Assembly (NCBI RefSeq): GCF_002259595.1
Contig: NZ_MWWU01000002.1
Coordinates: forward strand, 620,001-684,000
Reading direction: 5' to 3'
DNA: 64,000 nucleotides
Source of the DNA: Aeriscardovia aeriphila
GTDB lineage: Bacteria; Actinomycetota; Actinomycetes; Actinomycetales; Bifidobacteriaceae
Every line of letters starts with the position of its first letter. The stretch's first letter is position 1. A program made the translations under genes and the position numbers. The notes beneath the pieces are model-generated. The model saw only the letters and a list, made by a program, of their open reading frames with translations, had not been told where the DNA came from and did no database searches. Below are positions 36,800-45,383 of this stretch, one piece after another.

Positions 36800-37756
36800 T
36801 TACTTACCCATCGCGTAGTCGCGAGCAAGCTTGGCCTCATGGTCCTTCTTCAGCGTTTCCAGCGCCTTCTCCAGGTCAAGCGGGTAGTGCGACCTCACCG
36901 TCATCCACACTCTCGTGCGCGGGTGGCGGAAGGTCAGGCTCATAGCTTGCAACCATTGGCGTTCCAAGCCCAAATGCTCGCTCATCTGCGGGTTAGCGCC
37001 GTAGAGAGGGTCGCCGACAAGAGGGTGACCAATCGAGCTGAAATGCACGCGGATCTGGTGGGTACGGCCCGTCTCCAAGTTCACTTTCACATGGGTTGCG
37101 TTGCCAAAACGCTCAAGCACGTCGTAATGGGTAATCGCTTCCTTACCCACCGGCGACACGGAGAAGCGGAAAGTCGAGGTTTTATCGCGGGCAATGGGCG
37201 CCTCGATGGTGGCGTGGTCCTGCTTGAGGTTACCTTGGCATACGGCCTCATAAATTTTTGTCACTTCGTGAGTGGCAAACTGACGGCGCATCTCAATATA
37301 AGCAACATCAGATTTGCACACCAGCATGACGCCGCTCGTACCCACGTCCAAACGAGAAACAATTCCTCGACGTTCAGCGGCTCCCAGGTGTGTAATGGGC
37401 ACTCCCCTGCGCAGAAGCGAACCCAACACGGTTGGGCCAGTCCACCCAGCGGATGCGTGCGCGGCAACACCGACAGGCTTGTCGACCACGATAACATCCT
37501 CATCTTCGTAGAGAATATCCATTTCACTGGCTAATGGCTCTTCTGGCTTCTCCTGTTCTTCTTTCAAGGAGAGGATGAGAATATCCTCGGCCATGAGGCG
37601 CGTTGACTTCGTCAAACGCGGTTTATCCATGCTAATCTGGCCGTCAGTGATGAGCTGATCCGCCTGAGCGCGGGAAATGCCGAGCATTTTAGCAGCGGCA
37701 ACGTCAAAGCGAGAGCCAACCAAGCCATCAGGAACAGGAATCAGCTTCTCACTCAT
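36800..37756 (-). CDS. rluD: Pseudouridine synthase, RluD family
   Basis: Converts uridines in 23S rRNA to pseudouridine. The 318-residue product has an N-terminal S4 RNA-binding domain (GSRFDVAAAKMLGISRAQADQ; QISMDKPRL), the entry segment LYEDEDVIVVDKPVGVAAH, the catalytic Asp motif IVSRLDVGTSGVML, and the late motif ETGRTHQIRVHFSSIGHPLVGDP. The residue before RLD is Ser, not the usual His. The ATG at 37756 overlaps the lspA stop by 8 bases (ATGAGTGA) and follows GACGGGGAGC, so translation is coupled to lspA, a common gene pair. Confidence 0.93.
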   Translation of the reverse strand: MSEKLIPVPDGLVGSRFDVAAAKMLGISRAQADQLITDGQISMDKPRLTKSTRLMAEDILILSLKEEQEKPEEPLASEMDILYEDEDVIVVDKPVGVAAHASAGWTGPTVLGSLLRRGVPITHLGAAERRGIVSRLDVGTSGVMLVCKSDVAYIEMRRQFATHEVTKIYEAVCQGNLKQDHATIEAPIARDKTSTFRFSVSPVGKEAITHYDVLERFGNATHVKVNLETGRTHQIRVHFSSIGHPLVGDPLYGANPQMSEHLGLERQWLQAMSLTFRHPRTRVWMTVRSHYPLDLEKALETLKKDHEAKLARDYAMGK

Positions 37757-38270
37757 GAGCCTGCTCCCCGTCCTGTTGCGAATGGGAGAAGGCATCCGTG
37801 CTAATCAGAATGACAATCAGGATGGCGGCGAGAGTGAGGTAGATATCAGCGACGTTACCCACCGACCAGCCGTAATCAATCATGTCGACGACTTTACCGT
37901 CAAACACGTGCTCGGCGCGGAATACACGATCAATAATATTGCCCAAGTCGCCAGCAAAAGCCAAAATGAGCGCAACCCTCCACGCGGGCTTTTTCGCTGA
38001 CAAACCGTAGTAGAGAATCACTCCCGCAGCGATGAGGGCGATGAGAGTGATAATCCAGGTGGCTGCTGAGCCAATTCCCAAAGTTGCGCCCGGGTTGAAA
38101 AGCAAGCGCAAGCCGGGCAGGTGCTCGCCGAAAGGCTTGAGAGTGTACGTGAGCGAGAGATGGCGAATGGCCAGGAATTTTACGATTTGATCGGCTAACA
38201 CCAGAACGGCAGACCAGAGAATAAAAGGTAGTGCAGTTCTCAGTGTTATGGCGTTGGTTTTTTTCGTCAT
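37749..38270 (-). CDS. lspA: Lipoprotein signal peptidase LspA
   Basis: Membrane aspartyl protease that cleaves signal peptides of prolipoproteins. The 173-residue product has four membrane segments and the catalytic pair: Asp in AGDLGNIIDRVF and Asp in VGNVADIYLTLAAI. The family motif NPGATLG is present. The frame extends 93 bases upstream, but the ATG at 38270 has AGGAGGACGA and gives normal length. It is separated from wag31 by a terminator and overlaps rluD. Confidence 0.95.
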   Translation of the reverse strand: MTKKTNAITLRTALPFILWSAVLVLADQIVKFLAIRHLSLTYTLKPFGEHLPGLRLLFNPGATLGIGSAATWIITLIALIAAGVILYYGLSAKKPAWRVALILAFAGDLGNIIDRVFRAEHVFDGKVVDMIDYGWSVGNVADIYLTLAAILIVILISTDAFSHSQQDGEQAHE

Positions 38271-38322
38271 TCGTCCTCCTCTACTACCTCGTCCTATCCT
38301 AGCCAGAGGAAGGGCAAAAGAA

Positions 38323-38351
38323 AAAGCGAGGAAACAACATTTCCTCGCTTT
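38323..38351 (-). terminator. Terminator of wag31
   Basis: A perfect 12-base-pair stem (AAAGCGAGGAAA, 38323-38334, with 38340-38351) and 5-base loop is followed on the minus strand by TTCTTTT. It lies about 120 bases beyond the wag31 stop and before lspA, so lspA-rluD must have its own promoter. Confidence 0.88.
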
Positions 38352-38474
38352 AACCGTATTCACACTGCTTCAGCAGGTTTGCCGTCGTCGTAAGCCTCAG
38401 ATGTGTGTCGGCTTTCCTGGACGTCAGCGACAAACTGAACTGTTAGGACGAGCTTCAGAGCGGAAAGCTGAGCC

Positions 38475-39788
38475 TCAGGCCTGCTGCTTGTTCTCCGCCT
38501 GTGGGTCATGCTCCTCATCGTAGTTGTTGGAAACAGAAACCTGATCCATCAACTGACCCAAGAAGTCCTTCAGGCGAGAGCGATACTCGTTCTCAAACTT
38601 CTTGAGGCTGGTGATGTTGCCCTGGATAACCTGAGAATCTTCGTAGAGCTTGGCCTTGACGTTCTTGGAGTATTCGTCGGCGTCGGTACGAGTCTTGTGG
38701 TCGTAAGCCTGAGCGTCCTGGCGGATCTCTTGGACATAAGCTTCGGCGTCGGCGCGCTGCTGACGGGTTTCCTCGTCGGCCTGAGCGCGCACACGCTGAG
38801 AGTACTGGTCAGCGTTACTACGAGTGCGCTGCGAGTAATCATCAGCCTGAGCAATAGTCTCGTCATGCTTCTTCTGAGCTTCGTCGATGAGCGACTGGCG
38901 AGTGGACTCACCCTCGGCAACAAGCTGTGCCTTCTGAGCCTTGCCCTTGTCGACATACTGATCGTGCAGCTGCATAGCCAAAGCGAGCATGGCAGTTGCC
39001 TTCTCTGGCTCGGACTCTGCCTTGCTGCCCACTGCGGTGATCTTCTGCAAAGAATCCGTCTTCGGGCTTGGCTCGTTCTTCTCGAGTTGAGAACGATAAT
39101 TCTCTTCACGCTGGCGAGATTCAGCAAGCTGCTTCTTGAGCTCCTCGACCTGAGCACGAGCGCTGGCTTCGTCCTGACGCAGAGCGTCGAACTGGGCGAG
39201 CTTGGTATCAGCTTCCTGTGCCTTGCGCTGTGCGGCCTCCAGCTGAGCGGTAGTCTCAGAGTGTTCTGCAACCAGCTGCTGACGCTCAGTGTTTGCCTTC
39301 TCCAACTGCTCACGCAGAGAGCGGATCTGGTTGGTGAGAGTCTGCGTGCCTTCCTGGCCCTTAGCAGCCTGGTCGGTCAGCTCGTCCAGCTGAGAGTTGA
39401 GCTGGGTAACCTGAGAATTGAGCTGATTCACCTGGTCCTGCAGACGAGTGCGCTCACCAGTGAGGTCGGCAATCCGCTTCTGTGCGGACTGCAACTCATC
39501 GGAGGAGCCAGATTCCTGAGCCTGGCTTGCCTTGCTCTGTGCTTCCTGCAACTGCTTTTCCAAGCGGGCGTTTCGCTCAGTGAGCTGACCGATCTTGGCG
39601 TTGAGCTCAGCAGTCTGAGGAGACAGACGGCTGGTATTGTGTTCATTCAGCGCATTCTGAGAAAGAGCGTCGACAGTTTGGGTCACTTCATCGAGGAAAG
39701 TATCCACCTCATCGATGTCATAACCCTCGCGGAACCTCGTCGTATTGAACCTGTGGTTCCTAATGTCGTTCGGAGTCAGCAATGCCAT
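38475..39788 (-). CDS. wag31: Polar growth and division scaffold DivIVA/Wag31
   Basis: Coiled-coil scaffold of negatively curved membrane at poles and septa. The 437-residue product has the diagnostic N-terminus (LTPNDIRNHRF; GYDIDEVDTFLDEVTQTV), then a very long Gln/Glu/Arg/Ala-rich coiled coil from about residue 70 to the end, with repeated QSQRTRSNADQYSQRVRAQ-type units around 300-370. It is longer than mycobacterial Wag31 (about 260), as expected for bifidobacterial forms. The ATG at 39788 follows ACGGAAGGTGGG. It lies next to yggT, sepF and ftsZ, a classic order, with its own promoter likely in the preceding 138 bases. Confidence 0.95.
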   Translation of the reverse strand: MALLTPNDIRNHRFNTTRFREGYDIDEVDTFLDEVTQTVDALSQNALNEHNTSRLSPQTAELNAKIGQLTERNARLEKQLQEAQSKASQAQESGSSDELQSAQKRIADLTGERTRLQDQVNQLNSQVTQLNSQLDELTDQAAKGQEGTQTLTNQIRSLREQLEKANTERQQLVAEHSETTAQLEAAQRKAQEADTKLAQFDALRQDEASARAQVEELKKQLAESRQREENYRSQLEKNEPSPKTDSLQKITAVGSKAESEPEKATAMLALAMQLHDQYVDKGKAQKAQLVAEGESTRQSLIDEAQKKHDETIAQADDYSQRTRSNADQYSQRVRAQADEETRQQRADAEAYVQEIRQDAQAYDHKTRTDADEYSKNVKAKLYEDSQVIQGNITSLKKFENEYRSRLKDFLGQLMDQVSVSNNYDEEHDPQAENKQQA

Positions 39789-39926
39789 GTGCTTCCCACC
39801 TTCCGTAGCCTGTAAATCCCTTGGTCATGTGACAAAGGAACCTATTCACTAAGGCCTAATTTAACACGAGAGCACGTAAAATGTGCGATTTCGTGCGTGA
39901 AAACCCAATAAATCACTTATCCCATT

Positions 39927-40250
39927 CTAGAAAAGCAAGCCGAAGAGCAGTGAGCCTGCCATATTCCACAGCCACTGTCCTGCACCCACAGCAATCCACC
40001 ACACGAGGTAAGCGAGGTCCAGGTACATCCCGCCCAGAGGAAGGGAAGGAATGAAGCGGCGCAGAAGGCGAACTGGCGGCTCGGTGAGCTTGTAGAGCAC
40101 ACGGATGATTTTCACCATGAAAGGTGGGAAGACGGGACGTGCGAAGAAGACGATCCAGTCGATCACCACTCGTGCCACCAGCACGAAATAGTAGAGCGAG
40201 AATACAGCGTTACCTAAACGCAGGATCCTCGAAAAAACAAAGGGAAGCAT
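39927..40250 (-). CDS. YggT family membrane protein
   Basis: Small integral membrane protein of 107 residues with two YggT-type segments: VLVARVVIDWIVFFARPVFP in the first half and LVWWIAVGAGQWLWNMAG near the end, joined by the characteristic LYKLTEPPVRLLRRFIPSLP loop. The family lies beside sepF and divIVA in many Gram-positive bacteria and cyanobacteria and is linked to division or envelope integrity; the exact function is unknown. It begins 14 bases after the sepF stop. Confidence 0.92.
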   Translation of the reverse strand: MLPFVFSRILRLGNAVFSLYYFVLVARVVIDWIVFFARPVFPPFMVKIIRVLYKLTEPPVRLLRRFIPSLPLGGMYLDLAYLVWWIAVGAGQWLWNMAGSLLFGLLF

Positions 40251-40264
40251 GTGCTACTTTCAGC

Positions 40265-40750
40265 TCACTCAGCGTCGAAAAGGCCCATGTTCTTATCATG
40301 AGCAGTGGAATCAGAAACGGAAACCTGAATGCCATGAGGGCTCAACAGGAATACGCGGTCCGTCACCCTCTCAATGGAACCTTGCAGGCCGAAGACCACA
40401 CCCGAGGAGAAATCCACAATGCGGAAAGCCAAGGTGTTGTTGAGCTTCGTCAGGTTCATAATCACGGGGATACCCTGGCGAATTGCCATGCCAATCTTTT
40501 GAGCGTCGTCAAAAGAGTTCGGCGTGATCGCGGCAATCTGGGCCGTAGGCGTTGCAGCGGGCTGGTAATCCATATCAGGCTTCTCCTCAGAACTTACAGA
40601 TGGAAGGGCGGCTTGAGTTTGCGAGTAGGAAGTAGTGAAGTCAGGCTCCTGGTAATCGGAGTAATCCTGCTCCTGCTCTTGTGGCTCGTCATCTGCCTCG
40701 CTCACATCGGCGAGGCCCATCATCGAGAGTGCTTTCTTAAAACCGCCCAT
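40265..40750 (-). CDS. sepF: Cell division protein SepF
   Basis: Membrane anchor and bundler of FtsZ. The 161-residue product has an N-terminal amphipathic helix (MGGFKKALSMMGLA), an acidic Gln-rich linker (about 18-70) and the C-terminal SepF core (AAITPNSFDDAQKIGMAIRQ; VIMNLTKLNNTLAFRIVDF; VFLLSPHGIQVSV). The ATG at 40750 follows CTGAGGTGAGAAC. It begins 21 bases after the ftsZ stop. In actinobacteria lacking FtsA, SepF is the main membrane tether, binding the FtsZ tail. Confidence 0.96.
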   Translation of the reverse strand: MGGFKKALSMMGLADVSEADDEPQEQEQDYSDYQEPDFTTSYSQTQAALPSVSSEEKPDMDYQPAATPTAQIAAITPNSFDDAQKIGMAIRQGIPVIMNLTKLNNTLAFRIVDFSSGVVFGLQGSIERVTDRVFLLSPHGIQVSVSDSTAHDKNMGLFDAE

Positions 40751-40771
40751 GTTCTCACCTCAGTTCATCAT

Positions 40772-42085
40772 TCAGCGCAGGAATGGAGGGATGTCGATAT
40801 CACCCGTGGTGTCAGCAGCTGGCTCAGTATGCTGTGCTGGCATCTGCACCGAAGAAGGAGCAGACTGATAACCTGCCTGCTGAGCAGAAGCCGAAGAAGC
40901 AGAAGTGCTCGACGAAACTGCAGAGTTCTCGTCGCCGCCCAGCTGAATTGGCTTGATGCTCGGCACCTCAGGAGAAGAAATTGCGGAGTCGGGCTGGGTC
41001 GTTGCAGCGCTGCTTGGCTTCTCCCCTGCGATCAGAGGCTGATCGGCGTCCTCCTGAGGAGTCTCCGAGTCGAAACCAGCAGCGATGACGGACACGCGAA
41101 TCACATCGCCCATATCAGGGTCGAAGGTCAAGCCCCAAATAATCTGAGCTTCTGGGCTGGCCTTCTTACGAACCAGGTCCACCGCTTCGTATACTTCCGG
41201 CAGCTGCATATCCTCAGAACCAGCGATGTTAATCAGGATGCCATGAGCACCGTCAATGCTGGCTTCGAGCAGAGGCGAAGTGACGGCGATTTCGGAGGCG
41301 TGAATGGCGCGATCCGAACCCTTGGACTGGCCGATACCGAAGAGTGCGGTACCAGAATCCTTGAGAATGGTCGTCACATCGTTGAAGTCGACATGAATGT
41401 AGGCGTTGGAGTTGATGAGCTCGGTCACCGACTGAATGCCGGAGAGCAGAGCGCCGTCAGCAGCCTTGAAAGCGTTCAAAATGGTGATGTTCTTATCGGC
41501 CAGCGAGCTCAGGCGGTCGTTAGGAATGACGATGAGAGCATCCACTTCCTTGCGCAGAGCTTCGATACCGCGGTCAGCAGATTCGGCACGACGCTCGCCC
41601 TCGAACTTGAATGGACGAGTGACAACACCGACAGTCAAAGCACCCTGGCTGCGGGCTGCGCGAGCAACCACTGGAGATGCTCCGGTACCCGTGCCACCGC
41701 CCTCGCCGCAGGTGACGAACACCATATCGGCACCCTGCAAAGCTTGGCGAATGTCGCTCTCGTGGTTCAGCGCTGCCTGGCGGCCCTTCTCTGGGTCAGC
41801 GCCAGCGCCCAAGCCTCGCGACGTCTCATCAGAAAGGCTGATCTTGACGGTTGCCTCATTGCGCAACAGATCGCGAGCATCCGTGTTGATGGCGACGAAC
41901 TCGACGTTCTGCCATCCCTCCTCGACCATGCGGTTGATAGCGTTACCGCCACCGCCGCCCACGCCAACTACCTTGATAATCGTCTTATCGTTGAGTTCTT
42001 TATTATCAAGATCCTGGGTGCTGATGCTGTCATCTGTCAGATCGCTGGGGGTGAATCCCTCTTCCTGGATGTCCTCGCTCACCAT
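40772..42085 (-). CDS. ftsZ: Cell division GTPase FtsZ
   Basis: Tubulin-like GTPase that forms the division ring. The 437-residue product has VVGVGGGGGNAINRM (about 39-53), the GTP signature GEGGGTGTGASP, the T7 synergy loop VDFNDVTTILKDSGTALFGIG, a variable acidic Ser/Ala-rich linker (about 345-428), and the conserved tail DIDIPPFLR that binds SepF. A short acidic leader (about 30 residues) precedes the GTPase domain. The ATG at 42085 follows GACAGGAGCGA. Here it leads a separate block (ftsZ-sepF-yggT-wag31), not the cluster at 1-9 kb. Confidence 0.97.
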   Translation of the reverse strand: MVSEDIQEEGFTPSDLTDDSISTQDLDNKELNDKTIIKVVGVGGGGGNAINRMVEEGWQNVEFVAINTDARDLLRNEATVKISLSDETSRGLGAGADPEKGRQAALNHESDIRQALQGADMVFVTCGEGGGTGTGASPVVARAARSQGALTVGVVTRPFKFEGERRAESADRGIEALRKEVDALIVIPNDRLSSLADKNITILNAFKAADGALLSGIQSVTELINSNAYIHVDFNDVTTILKDSGTALFGIGQSKGSDRAIHASEIAVTSPLLEASIDGAHGILINIAGSEDMQLPEVYEAVDLVRKKASPEAQIIWGLTFDPDMGDVIRVSVIAAGFDSETPQEDADQPLIAGEKPSSAATTQPDSAISSPEVPSIKPIQLGGDENSAVSSSTSASSASAQQAGYQSAPSSVQMPAQHTEPAADTTGDIDIPPFLR

Positions 42086-42220
42086 TCGCTCCTGTCCTCG
42101 GCAGACACTACTAAGCTCAACTGTAACGCAATATCAGGCCTTTATGCGCCGCAAATCGCTCAGTTTCTTATAATTCTCAGTTAGCTTTCAGTTTTGTGCG
42201 TTTCGCTGGTATCGCTCGTG

Positions 42221-43540
42221 TCAGTAGCTCGCGTCCAGAGGGTCCTCGCCAAACAAAATTTCTCGCTCTTGCTTGGTGGTGAACCTCGAATCGAGCCATC
42301 CTTGAGGCAAATGAACTTTCTTTTGGTAACGAATACGGCCTCGAGGAGCATCCTTGAGCTGCTCGGCCATTTCGATGCTCGGGTCAAGCTCGTCCAAAAC
42401 GGCATTCAGCTGGGCCACATTTTCGCATTTCATAAGATTGACACGAACGGCAGAACCCACCGCATAACCCTTGAAATACCACGCGATATGCTTGCGAATA
42501 TCGCGCACGGCCATGCTTTCATCACCGTTGTAAAACTTAACGAGCATCTGCACATGGCGCTTGATCACATTCACCACATACCCCAAATTCGGGTTAACGC
42601 GCTCATCTGAGCCGGCGAAGGCGTGACGAATATCTTCAAACAACCATGGCCTGCCTTGGCAGCCGCGGCCGATAGCAACACCGTCACAACCGGTGTAGGA
42701 GACCATATCCAAAGCGTCTTGCGCAGAGAAAATATCACCATTACCGAAAACAGGAATGCTCAACTCTTGCTTAAGCGCAGCAATATCATCCCAGTTGGAG
42801 TGGCCACCATAATACTCAGCAGTGGTGCGCGCATGCAAAGTGACTGCCGCAGCGCCTTCCTCTTGGGCGATATGACCTGCTTGCATGAAAGTGAGGTGGT
42901 CGGCGTCAATTCCCACACGAATCTTCGCCGTCACAGGAATACCTTCTGGCTCGCAAGCCTTCACGACGCGGCGAATATCCTCGCGGAACAGATCCTGCTT
43001 CCACGGCAGTGCCGAACCGCCACCGTGACGGGTGATCTTAGGCACGGGGCAACCGTAGTTGAGGTCGATATGGTCAGGGTGCACCTTATCAATAACCAGC
43101 TGTACGGCCTTCTCCACCCAATCCGGGTTCACACCGTAGAGCTGCAGGGAGCGCACCTTCTCGCTGGGAGCGAAGGTGGCGAGCCTCCACGCCTTGTCAT
43201 TATTGGCAACGAGTGCGCGTGCGGTGATCATCTCATCGACGTACAACCCGTCTGGGCCATACTCTTCGCACAGTACGCGGAAAGGCCAGTTCGTCACTCC
43301 TGCCATTGGAGAGAGAATAACAGGTTGGTTGATGGTCAAGTTCCCCAACTGCACGGGCTTGAGTTGAGGGGCAGCCTGAGAGGCATGAGAAGTCTGCATG
43401 GCGTCTACATCGAAATTGCCGCGCTCAAACTGTGCTCTGGCGTGGCTGGGCAGCTTTTCCTTGACGACTGACTCTTCCTTCCGCAGTTTGCGCAGCATCT
43501 TCTTACGAGCCAGTTCGTCCTGTTCATTTTCGAAGCTCAT
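42221..43540 (-). CDS. dus: tRNA-dihydrouridine synthase (DusB-like)
   Basis: FMN-dependent enzyme that reduces uridines in the tRNA D-loop. The 439-residue product has a charged leader of about 65 residues, then the TIM barrel: PVILSPMAGVTNWPFR, the catalytic Cys in DLNYGCPVPKITRHGGGSAL, VTAKIRVGID, TLHARTTAEYYGG, GNGDIFSAQDAL and the FMN phosphate site GVAIGRGCQGRPWLF. The leader is longer than usual. Which D-loop positions it modifies is not evident. It follows glyS after a terminator. Confidence 0.94.
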   Translation of the reverse strand: MSFENEQDELARKKMLRKLRKEESVVKEKLPSHARAQFERGNFDVDAMQTSHASQAAPQLKPVQLGNLTINQPVILSPMAGVTNWPFRVLCEEYGPDGLYVDEMITARALVANNDKAWRLATFAPSEKVRSLQLYGVNPDWVEKAVQLVIDKVHPDHIDLNYGCPVPKITRHGGGSALPWKQDLFREDIRRVVKACEPEGIPVTAKIRVGIDADHLTFMQAGHIAQEEGAAAVTLHARTTAEYYGGHSNWDDIAALKQELSIPVFGNGDIFSAQDALDMVSYTGCDGVAIGRGCQGRPWLFEDIRHAFAGSDERVNPNLGYVVNVIKRHVQMLVKFYNGDESMAVRDIRKHIAWYFKGYAVGSAVRVNLMKCENVAQLNAVLDELDPSIEMAEQLKDAPRGRIRYQKKVHLPQGWLDSRFTTKQEREILFGEDPLDASY

Positions 43541-43584
43541 GATTCTCCCTTATGCGTCAACGTCCCTATTGTACGGAAAAACGA

Positions 43585-43615
43585 GAAAAGGCTTTGCCCA
43601 AAGCAAAGCCTTTTC
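43585..43615 (-). terminator. Terminator of glyS
   Basis: A perfect 12-base-pair stem (GAAAAGGCTTTG, 43585-43596, with 43604-43615) has a 7-base loop. On the minus strand it continues into TCGTTTTT. It lies 40 bases beyond the glyS stop, with a GATTATCAGC word between stop and stem. Confidence 0.88.
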
Positions 43616-43654
43616 GTTCACCGTACTGACAATCTTGTGAGATTATCAGCCCGA

Positions 43655-45169
43655 TTATTCGCCCTTGACTTCCGTAACCTGGACAGGTGTGGACTCATCC
43701 ACACCAGCCTCAGCGTTGACATCGCTCGAGCCGTCAGCACCAGCATTGCCAGTGATGTCGAATGGGCCCTGAGGAATGCGAACACGCTTCTCGGAAATAC
43801 GGTCGCGCACATAGTCAACAACCGCATCAATGTTGATACGACGCTGTTCCATGGTGTCGCGATCGCGGACGGTCACGCAATGGTCGTTTGGAGTATCAAA
43901 GTCAACAGTGATGCACACCGGAGTGCCAATCTCATCTTGACGACGGTAACGACGGCCGATAGCGCCAGCCACGTCGAAGTCGATATTCCAATCGTTTTGA
44001 CGCAGGTCAGCAGCCAGATCCTCAGACAGGGAGAGCAGAGGCTCCTTCTTGGACAGTGGCAGAACGGCGGCCTTCACAGGAGCGAGACGAGGGTCGAGGT
44101 GCAGCACGGTGCGCTCATCAACACCACCCTTGGTGTTTGGTGCCTCATCGACGTCATACGCATCGACAAGGAAGGCCATCAGGGAGCGGGTCAGGCCGGC
44201 AGCTGGCTCGATAACGTACGGCGTGTAACGCTCACCAGTCTTCGAATCGAAGTAGCTCAGATCCTTACCCGAATGCTCGGAATGCGCCTTGAGGTCGAAG
44301 TCCGTACGGTTAGCAATACCTTCCAGCTCTCCCCAATCCGAACCGGTGAAACCGAACTTGTATTCGATATCCACGGTGCGCTTGGAATAGTGGGCGAGCT
44401 TGGCCTTCGGATGCTCGTAATGACGCAGATGAGCAGGGTTAATGCCCAGGTCGGTGTACCAGCGAGTACGGGTGTCGATCCAGTACTGATGCCACTCTTC
44501 ATCGGTGCCCGGAGTGACGAAGAATTCCATCTCCATCTGTTCGAACTCACGGGTACGGAAGATGAAGTTGCCTGGGGTGATCTCATTGCGGAAAGACTTA
44601 CCGATGTTGGCGATACCAAACGGCGGCTTTTCACGGCTGGACTGCTGAACTTGCAGGAAGTCCACGAAAATGCCCTGAGCGGTTTCTGGACGAAGATAGT
44701 GCAAAGAGTGCTCATCTTCGACAGGGCCCAGATTGGTGCGCAGCATCATGTTGAAGTCGCGAGGCTCCGTCCAGTTGCCGACAACACCGCAGTTCGGGCA
44801 GGAAATATCCTTCAAACCGTTCTCAGGCTCGTGGCCGTGCTTGTTGGCATAGGCTTCTTCCATGGTGTCCGCACGGAAGCGCTTGTGGCACGAGAGGCAT
44901 TCGATCAGTGGATCGTTGAAAACTTTGACGTGGCCCGAGGCAACCCAGACGTCTGGCGGCAGGATGATGGAGGTGTCCACACCTTCCACATCACCGCGCG
45001 TGGTCACCATAGAGTGCCACCACTCATGCTTGATATTGTCCTTCAAGGCGACGCCCAGAGGGCCGTAATCCCAAGCAGAACGGGTACCACCGTAAATTTC
45101 ACCTGCTGGGAACACAAATCCGCGACGCTTCGCGAGAGAGACTACTGCATCCAGTTTTGATTCAGCCAC
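43655..45169 (-). CDS. glyS: Glycyl-tRNA synthetase (homodimeric class II)
   Basis: Charges tRNA-Gly. The 504-residue product is of the dimeric alpha2 type. Seen are the N-terminal [26 protein letters not shown], a zinc site (CLSCHKRF ... CPNCG), class II motif 2 ([20 protein letters not shown]), the glycine-binding EMEFF region, motif 3 ([18 protein letters not shown]) and a C-terminal anticodon-binding domain. The start is GTG at 45169 after AAAGGATGTACT; a longer frame upstream lacks conservation. The tail is Glu/Asp-rich. It has its own terminator. Confidence 0.97.
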   Translation of the reverse strand: MAESKLDAVVSLAKRRGFVFPAGEIYGGTRSAWDYGPLGVALKDNIKHEWWHSMVTTRGDVEGVDTSIILPPDVWVASGHVKVFNDPLIECLSCHKRFRADTMEEAYANKHGHEPENGLKDISCPNCGVVGNWTEPRDFNMMLRTNLGPVEDEHSLHYLRPETAQGIFVDFLQVQQSSREKPPFGIANIGKSFRNEITPGNFIFRTREFEQMEMEFFVTPGTDEEWHQYWIDTRTRWYTDLGINPAHLRHYEHPKAKLAHYSKRTVDIEYKFGFTGSDWGELEGIANRTDFDLKAHSEHSGKDLSYFDSKTGERYTPYVIEPAAGLTRSLMAFLVDAYDVDEAPNTKGGVDERTVLHLDPRLAPVKAAVLPLSKKEPLLSLSEDLAADLRQNDWNIDFDVAGAIGRRYRRQDEIGTPVCITVDFDTPNDHCVTVRDRDTMEQRRINIDAVVDYVRDRISEKRVRIPQGPFDITGNAGADGSSDVNAEAGVDESTPVQVTEVKGE

Positions 45170-45261
45170 AGTACATCCTTTGTTCTGGTGGAAAACCACC
45201 TGCGGGTTAACGGCCTCGCCGGATGCGAGGCGCCAGAGCACCGCTCGACTCAGTTAGACTA

Positions 45262-45292
45262 ACGCCCAGAGAAGACGGACTCCCCTGGGCGT
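45262..45292 (-). terminator. Weak hairpin beyond the S10 peptidase gene
   Basis: An 8-base-pair GC-rich stem (ACGCCCAG, 45262-45269, with 45285-45292) has a long 15-base loop and lies between the peptidase and glyS genes. It has no clear T-run, so termination is only possible. Confidence 0.35.
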
Positions 45293-45311
45293 AGAAATCA
45301 ACACGAGTAGG

Positions 45312-45383
45312 GCCTAAGGTACAGCCTAAGGTACGACCTCAGGTTCAGCCTTCCGTACGGCCTTCCGTACGGCCTCACTTCAG
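45312..45383. repeat. Imperfect 12-bp tandem repeat at the S10 peptidase stop
   Basis: Six units of 12 bases in register (45312, 45324, 45336, 45348, 45360, 45372), from GCCTAAGGTACA through GCCTTCCGTACG (two identical copies). The last unit contains the peptidase stop codon. The array may have grown by slippage just after the gene. Confidence 0.85.
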
